Positions 46,237 through 57,385 of a stretch of DNA of 64,000 nucleotides are shown in pieces; the first letter of the stretch is position 1; every line of letters starts with the position of its first letter. Below the pieces are notes generated by a model. It made no database searches. It had not been told where the DNA came from and worked only from the letters and a program-made list of their open reading frames with translations. This DNA comes from Bolinopsis microptera (lineage: Eukaryota > Ctenophora > Tentaculata > Lobata > Bolinopsidae). A program made the position numbers and the translations under genes. The stretch covers positions 5,728,483-5,792,482 of the forward strand of contig NC_087077.1 in assembly GCF_026151205.1 (NCBI RefSeq), in the 5' to 3' direction.

Positions 46237-48297
46237 TTATGGTGGGCGCCTACCACTCGCTAACGCTCCGCCGAAGTTCCCCTGACTGGTGTTAAAACGT
46301 GCTCTAGACTGGCTACTCCTTCTGCCAGCTACAGATTCCTTAATATTCGCAGCAAATTTACGGATACCACTTTTACCAAGGTGAACAATATCTGAGGTAA
46401 GAGGGCCATTTGCAGCAATATCCCATCTGCCATACTCATCAGAGAGCTGGCGACCAAAAATAGAGTTATCAATAATAAAAATGTTTCTTTGCTGATAAGA
46501 CACATCGAGGATGCCCCGATTAAAGCTTTCAACTTTTCTATTTAGAGAGTTTAGTCTAGTTGGAAGTAACATTGACAAGTGGATTTTGGATTTGGGGTAG
46601 GTTTCAGTAATGTCTCTGCACTTGGATTCCAGGACATGGAGGAGGTAGGCTTCTGATCGTGGATGAGACCGGGAGTTAATACTGTTGATTCCAGTATGGA
46701 TGACAATATTACGGTAAGGGCCAATCTCAATTGCATCAGGGAGAGCCTCCATGTGACCTACCAAAACACGCTTCCCAGGGACCCAACGACCAAAGGTACC
46801 TACTGAGTCACCAAATGTCATCCTGGAGGTGTTTGAATCACCCAGAATGATGGTCGAATTGATGAAGTGAGGAGAAATGTGTCTAAAGGTCAGGCTCACT
46901 CTCTCTGTGGAGACATTCTCGTCTGGGAGGATCCCATGTTTCCAAAAGTCCTGCGCATATCTCGTTGTGACTAACAAGCTGTTGTCCTGAAGGGGGAGAT
47001 CTTCTGATTGGCTATCATCATTATTGCAGAAGGACATGGTACGGGCAGCTCCTAGTGAGATCGTAAGGATGTGAGATTCGGGATCAATCACAGGCTCATC
47101 ATCTCTGTGCATTGGAATGTGGTTAGCACCAGAGCTATACTTACTAATGAGACACGAGTTAATCTTAATATTCCTATCATTCACTGGAGAAGGTATTTTA
47201 GGAACAATTGTTTCAAGAAGCTTCTTCAGCACGTGCGGCATTTCTCTTGCTGGGTGCTCAGTGCCAGTGTACCTATACGAGAAGTCACCAAAGTACATTA
47301 CTTCACGAGAGTTCTCACCAACACTAGTAAATTCGCTACAGTTACCACTGATGAACGCTTGGACTTCCTCCTTAAGTTCTGGTGTAAGGGCTAGAGGGTC
47401 ATACATTTCATAGGGCTTGCACGGTGTCACATGTTTCTTTGTGTGTGGAGAGACAGTATTAGGTGGGGGAGGGGATGTGGGACCAGGACCATGGTTAGGC
47501 TGTGGCATCCTGTTTGGTGGAGGCCGAGGGCTGCTGCTTCTGTTGCCAAGCGACGACTTCATGGATGTGACTTGTTCAGTCAGATGTAAGAGGCTGTTTT
47601 GGATGCTAGTGACAGCTTCAGCTGTCAACAGGGTTGTGCTCTCTGGGTGTGGCTGGTCAACTCTCTGGAAGGCAGACTCACGGAGGCCTTTTATCTCTTG
47701 CTGTAGCATGTTCAGTTTCTCTGTGACATCATCATTAACCAACCCCTGGTTTGAAGAGCGTTCACTAAGACATAATGCAGTGACAACCTCCTTAGTTGAA
47801 CGGATGTCAGCGTAGAGGGATGAAGGTACCTTACTAAGTGCGGGACAGACATAACAGCTTGGGCACTCCCACAGTTCCATTTTCTTAATATCTGATGGTG
47901 AAAGGCCGAGTAGATTACTGCACCTATTATGCCATTGCTGTTGACACTTGTTGCAGGTGATGTAGGTTGAGTTTTTGTCACTCTTCTTGCATGGACACTT
48001 CTTTTTGTTTTGGGTTACAGGAGTTCTCTTGTTTTGAGAAGGTGTGCTCTTGGCACTTGCACTAGGAGTACCCTGGTTTGATGGGGTTTTGGGGACAAGG
48101 CACTCTGCATCAAAGAATTTGTCTCCAGTAACATCAATGGGGCTTTCTGGTATGACAGTAGGAGATTCGGTGTTACACTTCAATTGCTCCTTGTAGAGGG
48201 GAACTCTTGATTGAGGTGAGTCATAGAGGCTGTTATTTGGATCGTTGGGTGGAGCCTTGTGAGGACGAGCATTACGTAGAGATCTATCGTGTACCAT
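46237..48297 (-). CDS. LINE ORF1: PHD-like finger, AlkB-type dioxygenase and SGNH esterase
   Basis: 686 residues from a true ATG. Residues 1-100 are polar. 101-148 form a PHD-like C4HC3 finger (CPC...CNKC....H..C...CPSC). About 165-250 can form a coiled coil, and 255-290 are proline-rich. Residues 300-475 are AlkB-like: HRD (H397, D399) and a distal H454 for iron, and RVSLTFR (R466, R472) for 2-oxoglutarate, after an IxxYxxGxxxIPxH context. Residues 481-655 are an SGNH hydrolase: GDSN (S488), GIN (N538) and DIVH (D636, H639). Esterase and PHD domains are known in CR1-group ORF1s. A complete AlkB domain between them is unusual. AlkB enzymes demethylate alkylated nucleic acids; a role in protecting element RNA is inference. 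Confidence 0.9.
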   Translation of the reverse strand: MVHDRSLRNARPHKAPPNDPNNSLYDSPQSRVPLYKEQLKCNTESPTVIPESPIDVTGDKFFDAECLVPKTPSNQGTPSASAKSTPSQNKRTPVTQNKKKCPCKKSDKNSTYITCNKCQQQWHNRCSNLLGLSPSDIKKMELWECPSCYVCPALSKVPSSLYADIRSTKEVVTALCLSERSSNQGLVNDDVTEKLNMLQQEIKGLRESAFQRVDQPHPESTTLLTAEAVTSIQNSLLHLTEQVTSMKSSLGNRSSSPRPPPNRMPQPNHGPGPTSPPPPNTVSPHTKKHVTPCKPYEMYDPLALTPELKEEVQAFISGNCSEFTSVGENSREVMYFGDFSYRYTGTEHPAREMPHVLKKLLETIVPKIPSPVNDRNIKINSCLISKYSSGANHIPMHRDDEPVIDPESHILTISLGAARTMSFCNNDDSQSEDLPLQDNSLLVTTRYAQDFWKHGILPDENVSTERVSLTFRHISPHFINSTIILGDSNTSRMTFGDSVGTFGRWVPGKRVLVGHMEALPDAIEIGPYRNIVIHTGINSINSRSHPRSEAYLLHVLESKCRDITETYPKSKIHLSMLLPTRLNSLNRKVESFNRGILDVSYQQRNIFIIDNSIFGRQLSDEYGRWDIAANGPLTSDIVHLGKSGIRKFAANIKESVAGRRSSQSRARFNTSQGNFGGALASGRRPP

Positions 48298-48380
48298 GAT
48301 TATGAGAAGAGGCGGGGGCAGCCGGTGGACCGTTCGGGGTGGTGTCCCGTCAGACAGGCCTCAGGACCTGGGAGAGAGAA

Positions 48381-49150
48381 GAGTAGTGTAGAGTATAATA
48401 ATGAGCAACGTGAAGGATGTGAAATATCATAGCTATATAGAAATAATTATAATAAGAATCTATAGACTGACACACTGACAGACCAACATAGACAGGATTG
48501 ATATGAGAGTGAGATGATAGGGTTGATGATGTGAGGGATGGTATGGAGGATGTTGTGGAAGGTGAGGGCTGGGAAGCCCAAATAGCAAAGCTGAAAGAGT
48601 GTTAATTAGTCAATATCAAATCTGGGTATATTTCAATAAAACAGATAAGATACAATTTGCATACTTTCAACACTACTATTTTAATGATGGCCGGAGGGAG
48701 CATCATGAATACACAATGCTGTGAGCCCCCCAGGTGTGGTGACTGTGATGACTGTGAGGATGAGTGAAGTGTGTTTACATAACAACAGCACAACAAGTAC
48801 TCAACTCTCAAGCAGGGCCATCAGCAAGTCTTCTGTTCCACCACCCCTGCAGGTTCCACACAGGCTACCCCATTGCCAACGAGTTTAGAGATTCATGGTC
48901 ATTGTGCATTCATGGTACATCCTCAAATTATTTGTTATATAGTAGTGTTGAAAGTATTAAATAGTTTAGGTAGGACCCCCCCCCCTGCCCCCTTAAGTGG
49001 GTGACACACCACAGCTATTTCCTTCCCCCAAATAGGGCTTAACATACATAATTAAAACAGTCAAAACTCCGATTTACCACAAACCCCCGATTTACCGCGG
49101 CTTTTTCTTTTCTCTCAAACTCTGAGGTAAATCGTGGTATTACTGTATAT
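48381..49150. other. No gene; remnants of the fold-back family
   Basis: Contains CCCCCCTGCCCCCTTAA at about 48980-48997, matching the right terminus of the fold-back element at 49837, and AACCCCCGATTTACCGCGG at about 49082, shared with the 35.1-kb repeat. No coding frame is supported. Confidence 0.5.
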
Positions 49151-49837
49151 GGGGGCAGGGGGTCTTTATATGAAATTTCTCTCGAAATTGATTTTACAGT
49201 TGTTTCTAATGGAGAGGAGTGATATCTATCTGCTGCTTTTGGTCCCATGGAAAAATATTGTTCCTAGCCGAAGTTATCGCCAGATAAAGGTCAGCGCTCA
49301 TGTGTAATTGTACTGCGCGGGCGATTTTTGATCGCGTGCCCTGAAAATCGAGTCTAAAAATCTATACTCTCCTACATTTGTTGAGCAATCACCCTGAAAC
49401 TTTCAGGATATGTTCTAGGGATCATTTAAAAGAGATGAGCCGGGCAGAATTTTGAGATAGGCCTTTAAAAAAGTTTTTATTCGATTTTGAAAATCTTGGA
49501 CCAGGAAAAATCGTCAAAAAACGACCTATCTTAAAATTCGGATAAAACAGAATCTCCTAAATGGTTCTTAGAACATATCCTGAAAGTTTCAAGGTGATTG
49601 CTCAAAAAATGTAGGAGTTCAAGATAGATTTTTTGACTTGATTTTCAGGGCCAGATTGAAAATCGCTCGCGCAATACAATTACACATGAGCGCTGACCTT
49701 TGACCGGCGATAACTTCGGCTAGGAACAATATTATATTTCCAATGGACCAAAAGTAACTGATAGATATCACTCCCTCTATCAGAAACAACTATAAAATCA
49801 ATTTCGAGAGAAATTTCATAAAGACCCCCCTGCCCCC
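49151..49837. mobile_element. Fold-back (long inverted repeat) element
   Basis: Two arms of about 335 bp face each other around 49490-49500. The left arm starts GGGGGCAGGGGGTCTTTATA and the right arm ends with the complement. Matching blocks include GAAATTTCTCTCGAAATTGA, AGCCGAAGTTATCGCC, TCAGCGCTCATGTGTAATTG and CTGAAACTTTCAGGATATGT. Arms are imperfect, so it is not a simple assembly fold-over. No coding capacity. No clear target duplication was found. Confidence 0.8.
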
Positions 49838-50192
49838 TTAATTTGGTAAACAATGCTGTTTAATAGTGTTTTGCCAGATTAATGAAAAATGTTTAGATAA
49901 TGAAGGTAATGCTGTTTACTGGTTTATCTTTCAGCGACAGCTCTTTAAGAAATGAGGCCCTTAAATGAAGTGTGTATTCTGTGTAATGAAAGTAGTTAAT
50001 ATAAGCTATGTTGTTGTCTTAAACAGTATAAATGAGTGTTGAGGCTATCTCATTATTCATTTGAGGATCCTCTATAACTCAATATTAATGCCTGTTCTCG
50101 CTCAAGCATCTTCATCCATCTTGTTGCTCACTGTTTTCTTGAAATTTTTGTTTTCTTGACTGATAATGATTTAAGTTGAAGTAAAATTGTTT

Positions 50193-51980
50193 ATGTTCAT
50201 GAGATCTACTGTTAAGCGCTACTTTTCGAGAAAAAAGAACAGAAAATGTTCATCAGAGTCCCAGACAGATGCAGAAGAAAGTTTAGAAAACTCTCATTTG
50301 GCTGAGGCCATACCAACAAATACCAAGTACTCCTCCATTGAGAATGAAGAGGAAACTTTCAATGAAGAATCCGTGGAGGATGCCATCAACCAGTCCGGCA
50401 TTGGATTTGGAACACTTATTTTTGTCTTGAGTCCTTGTTTATTCATTCTCTTTGAAGGGGCAGAAGACGTCATTCAATCCTACATGAGTGATTTAGTGAC
50501 ATGTCACTGGGAGTTAAGCTTAGATAAGCTGCTCTTTATCGAGATCGGGACTGTTATTGGAATGTTGGCGGGTTCTCTAGTCTGTTCACCTTTGAGTGAC
50601 AAATATGGGAGACGGAATGTCATAATGGTGATGGTATCTGGACTACTTATATTCGGGAATTTGACAGCATTTGCAGTTGGGTTTACATCGTACCTCACTT
50701 TCCAGATAATGGTCGGATTCTTTGTCGGTGGTGGTATAGCTCCTGTGATAGCTCTGTTAGTTGAGGTGGTTCCGAGTCGCTGGAGGGTTGCAGTCCTTGC
50801 ACTTAGATCTGCTGGAAGAGCGTCTGGGATTGTGTACGCAGTGGCGGCGTTCTGGCTACTGAACGAGAGTTTGGGCTGGAGGTCAATCATCCTGGCCATC
50901 AATATAATCAACATTCCTGCTCTTGTGTTTGTGTGCCTCAGTGATGAAAGCTCACAGTATAGAATAGCTGTTGATGACGAGAAGAGAGCAAAGAAGTCAT
51001 TGGCCCGGTTACAATCATTAAACGTGAACAAAGCATTCTTTTACTGTTGCTTGGAGAGCAATGTAAAGGAGGTGGATGCAGAAGAGAATAAGTCTGAAAT
51101 ATGGAGAGCCTCCGGTGAATCCTTAAATGAATCAGAGGGTCGGAGAGTGACTTTCAGTCCCTCTACCACTAAACATTCCACTGATGACAAACCAGAGGAT
51201 TGTGCAATTAGTGACTTAGCTTCATCTGACTTGGAGACGGAGCAAGAGGATGCCGAGTACAACACAGGCCATTCAGCGGTCTCTGGCAGCCAAATATCAG
51301 CTCCTGAGAAGGATGATGAATCTCACTGTCAGGCGGGGTGCACTGACCTTCAGCTTCCGATTAAAGGCATGATTCTTATGGCAGCCTACGGCTTTATTGT
51401 CCAAGCAATCTACTATGGATATACGTTCTATAACAAAAACGGGATAAAAGATCGCTACTGCGCTGATTGGACCACCATCGAACCTCCAGTATCCATGAAT
51501 GTAGCATTATTAGACGACTGTGCAGTAGTTAATACACACCAGCTATTTGAGCAATCCATGACGTCGATAATAGGTCCCGTTGGAGCTATCCTGACCGCGA
51601 TCTCGGCAGTATCGATAGGGCGCAAGAAGACTGGTTACATCATCGCGCTCCTTCTGGTAACATTCAACTTCTTCTTTTACAACTGTCCCAACAGCATTGA
51701 CTCAGGTATATTCAATCTCATCGTATCCCTTGTAAGTATACTTAAGTGTGGTGCGGATCTCTTACCTTTGGTTGTGGCGTCAGAATACTTTTCCACCTCC
51801 AACAGGGGCATGGGTTTGTCAGCCTGCGTCACTGGCTCCAAGTTAGGAGCAACCTTGAGTATTCTCGTGTGTCATTACGGACATGATGGTGCTCCCTACT
51901 GGATTGCTGGGTACCTTCATTTGTTGAGTGTGTTGATGATTGTTGTAGTGTTCGTTACAAGGGAGACAAAAAGGGTTTAG
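50193..51980 (+). CDS. SV2/SVOP-type major facilitator transporter
   Basis: A single uninterrupted 595-codon frame (first ATG 50193; a second at 50199). The open frame extends two codons upstream from a TTG, which is not a likely start. After an acidic cytosolic N-terminus (about 70 residues), TM1 is followed by EDVIQSYMSDLVTCHW, a loop typical of SVOP/SV2 proteins. The MFS signature PLSDKYGRRN lies in the TM2-TM3 loop (about residues 133-141). Further MFS cues are FFVGGGIAP (TM4) and LGWRSIILAINI. A long serine/acidic loop of about 120 residues separates the two six-helix halves. It is probably an organic-ion carrier of vesicle or plasma membrane. Substrate unknown. Lack of introns is notable beside intron-rich neighbours. 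Confidence 0.88.
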   Translation: MFMRSTVKRYFSRKKNRKCSSESQTDAEESLENSHLAEAIPTNTKYSSIENEEETFNEESVEDAINQSGIGFGTLIFVLSPCLFILFEGAEDVIQSYMSDLVTCHWELSLDKLLFIEIGTVIGMLAGSLVCSPLSDKYGRRNVIMVMVSGLLIFGNLTAFAVGFTSYLTFQIMVGFFVGGGIAPVIALLVEVVPSRWRVAVLALRSAGRASGIVYAVAAFWLLNESLGWRSIILAINIINIPALVFVCLSDESSQYRIAVDDEKRAKKSLARLQSLNVNKAFFYCCLESNVKEVDAEENKSEIWRASGESLNESEGRRVTFSPSTTKHSTDDKPEDCAISDLASSDLETEQEDAEYNTGHSAVSGSQISAPEKDDESHCQAGCTDLQLPIKGMILMAAYGFIVQAIYYGYTFYNKNGIKDRYCADWTTIEPPVSMNVALLDDCAVVNTHQLFEQSMTSIIGPVGAILTAISAVSIGRKKTGYIIALLLVTFNFFFYNCPNSIDSGIFNLIVSLVSILKCGADLLPLVVASEYFSTSNRGMGLSACVTGSKLGATLSILVCHYGHDGAPYWIAGYLHLLSVLMIVVVFVTRETKRV

Positions 51981-52505
51981 ACTCGGGTCATTTACTTCCT
52001 GTACTTCGAAAATACACGAAGGGAAACTCATAATAATAATATGAGGCTTGAAATCTTCGTAAAACTACAACTTGAGAGCTTCAAATTATCTGTTATTAAT
52101 ATTATTTAGTAAGTAGTGTTGAAAATATCAATATTTATTCGAACAGATACAGATACAGTTATTTCCACAGTTATTAGTACTTTAAGGATGAACTATAAAC
52201 GGAATAATCTTAGTTATTCGATAGTACTGCGGAGCTTTTTAAAATATTAGTTTGTTATAATTACTGATTAGTGCCGTAGATCAATATCTATTGTCTATAT
52301 GAAACAATCGTTTTTTACTGCTTCTCATGATCATAAGCCAAAACAGAATATATCAATTGTAGCCAAATTCAAATACCTTGGAATCAATGAACTGTAAAAT
52401 TAATTATTTAAAATACATTAAATCCAATTTGGCTCAACGAGATTTAAACCATATTCACAAGTTTTGACTCTTCTAATTTAACTTTAAAGTACTACATTAG
52501 AGAAG
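51981..52505. other. No gene seen
   Basis: AT-rich 3' flank of the transporter and 5' flank of the DCST-like gene. No motif of note was recognised. Confidence 0.4.
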
Positions 52506-53760
52506 ATGGATAAGGTCGCTTCAGACGAACCTCTTTATGAAGCAATCTCCAAATTGGACGGTTTCTTGAAGGAAAAAGACAAGAAGGGGTGCAATGTCAA
52601 ACAGAGCTTGTTTGTACTTATAGCAAGTTCTTTCTGTGGACTTGCCACCTTCTCCACACTGAACAGCAGCAAAAAACTCTTCGAGATCGACCGGTACGCA
52701 TAAATTATATTTTTCATCATGTTCTGTAGCCCAGGACAGTGCTTCAAAACTTCAGCTGTTAGTGTTATAACTTTATTAATATTATACAACAAGACAGATA
52801 CTCAATTATTGTCCTATTATTTATTTTCCATTTAAGTTCGCTTTGTCAAACAGACTTGAAAATAAATAAATGTCTAATGTTTCTCTTTCCCAAAGTTCTT
52901 AAATTTAAGTTTACGTCATGTCACTCACTCATCTTCATCCGTACCCCAGAATCCATTTGGTAATAATCTGTACGACTGTCACAGTGATCCTGGGATTACT
53001 CGCCATCCTTTTCCACCACGCCCGGTGCACTGTCTCCCTCATGTTACCGGTCCTCTTCTCCGGACTTGGTCGCTCACTCGTCAGGAGTCTCATCATATCT
53101 CTCATTGTCTCCGGACCTCTCCAGAACATCGGAGATAACGCCATCTTGCTTGCAAAGTCTATTGAGTGTTCCGCTAAGTTAACCATCGACCAAGCGAACG
53201 AGACTACCGAAGCTACTGTTGCCGCGTTACACGAACAGATGGAATCAATATCACGTGCTACTAGGAGTATCAACGAGAACAGCAGGAAAGTAGAGGAGTT
53301 TGCTGATAAGGAGATGGTAAAAGTGTTGGAGACGGAGGATAAGAAAGGACACCTCTCACCGGATATGATGTTGAAAAGAGGTGCCAGGCAGTGTCATCTT
53401 AATACTGGTTTGTCTTTCGTTAGTTGGTGAGCCAGAATCTATATTTTCAAAAAACAATCACTAGGGAACTATCTGTTTCATGTAGGCGAAAGCTATTTTA
53501 TATGTAGACGTATTCATGCTTGTCTTCGGGGTATTTCCTCCCTCCCCAACCCAATTAAGAAGGAGCAACAGTTTGAGAAGTAAAAAGTCCCTTCCCTTCT
53601 CCCCTTGATAAACTCTATGTTTTCAGATAGGCCGAGAAAAAAGTGCGAGATTGGTATAAACGTTGACTTAGATAAATGTGAGCAGATAAAAACGTCCGAT
53701 GATGGTTGTATGAACTACAATGACCAGAACTTAGACAAAGATAATGCCGTGCACACTCAG
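52506..53760 (+). CDS. DC-STAMP domain protein (DCST1/2-like), first three exons
   Basis: Exons 52506-52693, 52950-53407 and 53627-53760 join in phase to 260 codons: CG|A forms an arginine codon and G|AT forms an aspartate codon. The borders are CCG|GTACGC, CCCCAG, ACTG|GTTTGT, TTTTCAG and CAG|GTGAGA. Four hydrophobic stretches occur (LFVLIASSFCGLATF, HLVIICTTVTVILGLLAIL, then two around LMLPVLF and IISLIVSG). SGPLQNIGDNAILLAKSIEC resembles the GPxxN..N....S..C signature of DCST1/DCST2. A helical ectodomain (MESISRATRSINENSRKVEE) and a KKCE cysteine start follow. Family members act in sperm-egg fusion and usually exceed 600 residues. The remaining exons were not found downstream. Confidence 0.6.
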
Positions 53761-54689
53761 GTGAGAAGGGGTGAGAAGTTGGGATGAGAGGTTAAATAGC
53801 ACCAAGCTGTGGAAGATTGATGCTCACTGCATGGCGTGTTGTTAATAATAAATTAATGGATTGTGTTGTTATTTTGAACTTTTGAAGAGCAGACGTTCGA
53901 ACGAACGGCCAATTTTAGGAAAATTAATTTCAAATTTGCACCAGAGCATATCAGACTTGCTCACGTCCATTGTGCTGACGTGGGATAGGTTAACACATTT
54001 CAACATATTTCACGATGTAATAACTTATGTTTAAGTTTTCAACATGTGAAAATCTCTTCAAGACTTCTTCAACGTCGCACTTTTGTTGTTTTGCAGGCAT
54101 GAGCCATTATATAGACTTATAGACTATAATTCATGTCTGATGAATGAAATCCGCCATTAAATGTTTCATTCTCTATCTGGGCCTGCGCCTGGGGGCGTGT
54201 CGAGACTCGAGACTTAATTCACACACTCATGTTATGTATCATGGAGATCTAACTATTAGTGTTAGACGCTATTTTTCTTTGTTATTGAAGAAAGTTGAAA
54301 CAAACTCTTAAGACGGGACAGTGATATATATGGAGGGAGCTATCTGGCTAACAACCGAATATATTTCTGACCTTGTAGTAGTAGTAGGGATAACTTTTAG
54401 AAAAGTCTCTCGCTTAATTTAGCGATCCATTTTGTTACCCAATACTAATTCTGTGCTGTGGATCATGTGTAGAGTTTGTCAGTTTTGGACTCGGACAGTT
54501 CGGAAAAGTGACGAATATTGCATGGTTTAGAAAAGATTGCATAATTATAATAATTATTGGCGTTCGACCTTGAAAATAATTTGCATAGCTGTCAGCTGAC
54601 TCGATTCGGTATCTGTAAAATAGTTAATTAATACAGACTTTTAAAAAAATGTCTCTGAAAACATTATCAAATTCTTCTTCGAGAGACAG

Positions 54690-54795
54690 TGTGATAGTAG
54701 AGACAGTGTAGAGACAGTGTAGAGACAGTGTAGAGACAGTGTAGAGACAGTGTAGAGACAGTGTAGAGACAGTGTAGAGACTGTGAAGAGACAGT
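54690..54795. repeat. 12-bp tandem TAGAGACAGTG(T)
   Basis: Eight or nine almost perfect copies of GTAGAGACAGT in a row, then one variant with a CTGTGAAG word. The minus-strand frame of repeated leucine/tyrosine/threonine is an artefact. Confidence 0.9.
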
Positions 54796-56944
54796 GTCAT
54801 AGGGATATAGGTATACAATTTACATACCTCATGAAGCAATTGGGTTATTATCCGTCACGTCCTGGGATGATACATATTTTGTGCAACTTCTATCTATTAA
54901 TGCTTTCCAAACATGTGCAATATTATTATCCGTTCTTTCTATCAGTTGATACTATTTGTTTTAGTCTTCTATTATCATCAGAGAAATTAATCCTTAAAAT
55001 TACTTAATTGGCTATTCAGAAATATCAGATGCCATCATTTCCAGTTACATAAAAGCCAAAATGTTACAGCCGTAATAATTATGGTGAAAATTTGATAAAA
55101 GGTTACAATTATTGTAACTTTTTATCGACGATAATTGGGTCAAAATCGTTAAATCGGTTTATCTCGATAATTTGGTACTGATAACCGTTAAAATGAACAA
55201 CAAATTATTAAACATAGAAATTTACCTTGATAATTATGCTGTTTCTCATGAACAATAGTAATGCTAGTGTTATAATTACTGCATACCAGTCTATACTATC
55301 TAGTCTATACTATTTAGTGATAGTCTATATACTGTACCTAGTCCTACCTCATTCTAAATGCAGACTAGAGCTTGTTATGATGTATGTCACGTGTCCTATA
55401 GTATTGTTATTATTATTGGTTGGTAATCTAAATTCTAAAGAGAAATATTATCAAGAGCCAGGAACAGCATTCCTCTGATTAAAAGATAACCAAAACAAAA
55501 GTAAGGTATTTCTCAGGGCGTGGGCACGCGCCCCACAAAACAAATTCCAGAATAAAAAGAACAGAATAATAAACTTGTCTCAGTTATTAACTGATATGTC
55601 TCCTAAGGTTGTACAATTTTCGGCGGTTCACTGTTGCTCTTATTTTATTCTTGAAATGGCTCTAAGGATTTAAGATTTATGTATAAAATATAAATGACTT
55701 ACGTGTGCCGACTTGTGTACCGAAATCCGAATACCTTACTTAGATTTTATCAGCTCAAATTCGATGGTCAAATTATCGACCGATAGTATCTCGATAATTC
55801 CTCAAAATTTATCGATTACGGTATCTCGATAAAATATTTTGAACCGAAAGTGCAGACCCTAGTTCAGATCTGCGGTTTTAGTTTTTAGCATTGTCTGCCT
55901 TGAATTGCAAGATCTTCGCTTTTAAGATATAGCGTGTATTTAACTAAAAGTAGCAAAATTTGGTTGAACAAATTTGATTCCTTGTCAATTTAAAAATCCA
56001 GCCACTGGGATGGTAAGTCTTATATAAGTTATTTTACTTACTTCATGAACCCATAATTACTGTACATGATTAGTGATCAACGAATTCGAATTTGTTTGTA
56101 TTTTGGCGCGGGCGTATCATATTGCTACGCTAATTGTTCGCGTATTACATGACATATTTAACATCTCCAAAGTTTGAACACATTGGTGCGTATTACTGCG
56201 TATTGTTTCAGACCCCCAATATAACGTATGGATTGGTGAAAAGGTGAAGTATTTTAACATCATGCGACAAATTATTTATTCATCATGTGAGATTATATTA
56301 TATTCCTGTACGGTAATGAGATGATGACGTACACAACTTGAAAACTTTATGAATCGAAGCTAGTTATTTCCCCATTCCCCTTTCACTCTTTTAAGGTTAA
56401 TTTTCCTTCTTTCTTTAGACATCCTCAATCTCTTGATCTGTTTGTTTGTATATTTGATCACGTGACACGTTAGTCGAAGTCGTTGAACAATGAACATTGA
56501 ACATGTTGTTCATTAAATATAATTAGTATTGAGCTAGAGCTATTATAATAGTAGTAGTTATTGTTGACGGCTCATGGCTTTATATTCTGCTTACTGTTCA
56601 TAAACTCCTGTTCAAATGATCCAAACTGGATGCTTGCCTGCATGGTAACACACCGTTGTCTGGAATGTAGGTATTTATTTAATTGCAGGATAATGCTATG
56701 TGTCTTTAAGCTTGAAATCTCTAGTCGTAAAATAGTCGGATGGCTCTTGCATTAAGCATAATCTCAACTCTAAGCCTCTCCGCTCACAATGGGCCATGGC
56801 ACAGTTACCTAACATCAAGCAATCCTGAGATCCCTGGATCATTGTTGAGGAGATTGTTGGCGGGGGTGTAACTATGGTTACCACTCGCCATTGTCCAGCT
56901 ACACTGTGAGATTATTACTCGCTGTTAATACCATGGGCTTTACA

Positions 56945-57385
56945 ACGCTAGTGCAACGTTAGTGCAGCGTTAGTGCAACGTTAGTGCAACGTTAGTGCAA
57001 CGTTAGTGCAACGTTAGTGCAACGTTAGTGCAACGTTAGTGCAACGTTAGTGCAACGTTAGTGCAACGTTAGTGCAACGTTAGTGCAACGTTAGTGCAGC
57101 GTTAGTGCAACGATAGTGCAAAGTTAGTGCAACGTTAGTGCAGCGTTAGTGCAACGTTAGTGCAACGTTAGTGCAACGTTAGTGCAACGTTAGTGCAACG
57201 TTAGTGCAACGTTAGTGCAGCGTTAGTGCAACGTTAGTGCAACGTTAGTGCAACGTTAGTGCAGCGTTAGTGCAACGGTATTGCAGCGTTAGTGCAACGT
57301 TAGTGCAACGCTAGTGCAACGTTACTACAACGTTACTACAACGTTACTACAACGCTACTACAACGTTACTACGACGTTAGTACAA
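56945..57385. repeat. 11-bp tandem GCAACGTTAGT
   Basis: About forty copies of an 11-bp unit centred on the palindrome AACGTT. AGCGTT variants appear every several units, and a final group has TACTACAACGT. It lies about 1.5 kb before the first receptor gene. Confidence 0.95.

Larger units (their letters stand above)
42455..48380 (-). mobile_element. Nearly complete CR1/L2-type LINE with AlkB-PHD-esterase ORF1
   Basis: ORF1 (48297-46237) and ORF2 (46234-42586) lie head to tail; the ORF1 stop TAA is followed after two bases by ATGATG of ORF2. Short GC-rich sequence upstream of 48297 is probably 5' UTR. The 3' end near 42455 has two GGATCTATTTTT copies, like the short tandem ends of CR1-group elements. 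Apart from one 202-bp insertion in ORF2 the coding frames are open, implying a fairly recent copy. Terminal limits and target duplication were not determined. Confidence 0.85.

Noticed and set aside
47071..47815. Plus-strand frames opposite LINE ORF1
   Set aside because: They are antisense shadows of a domain-bearing ORF with no motifs of their own.
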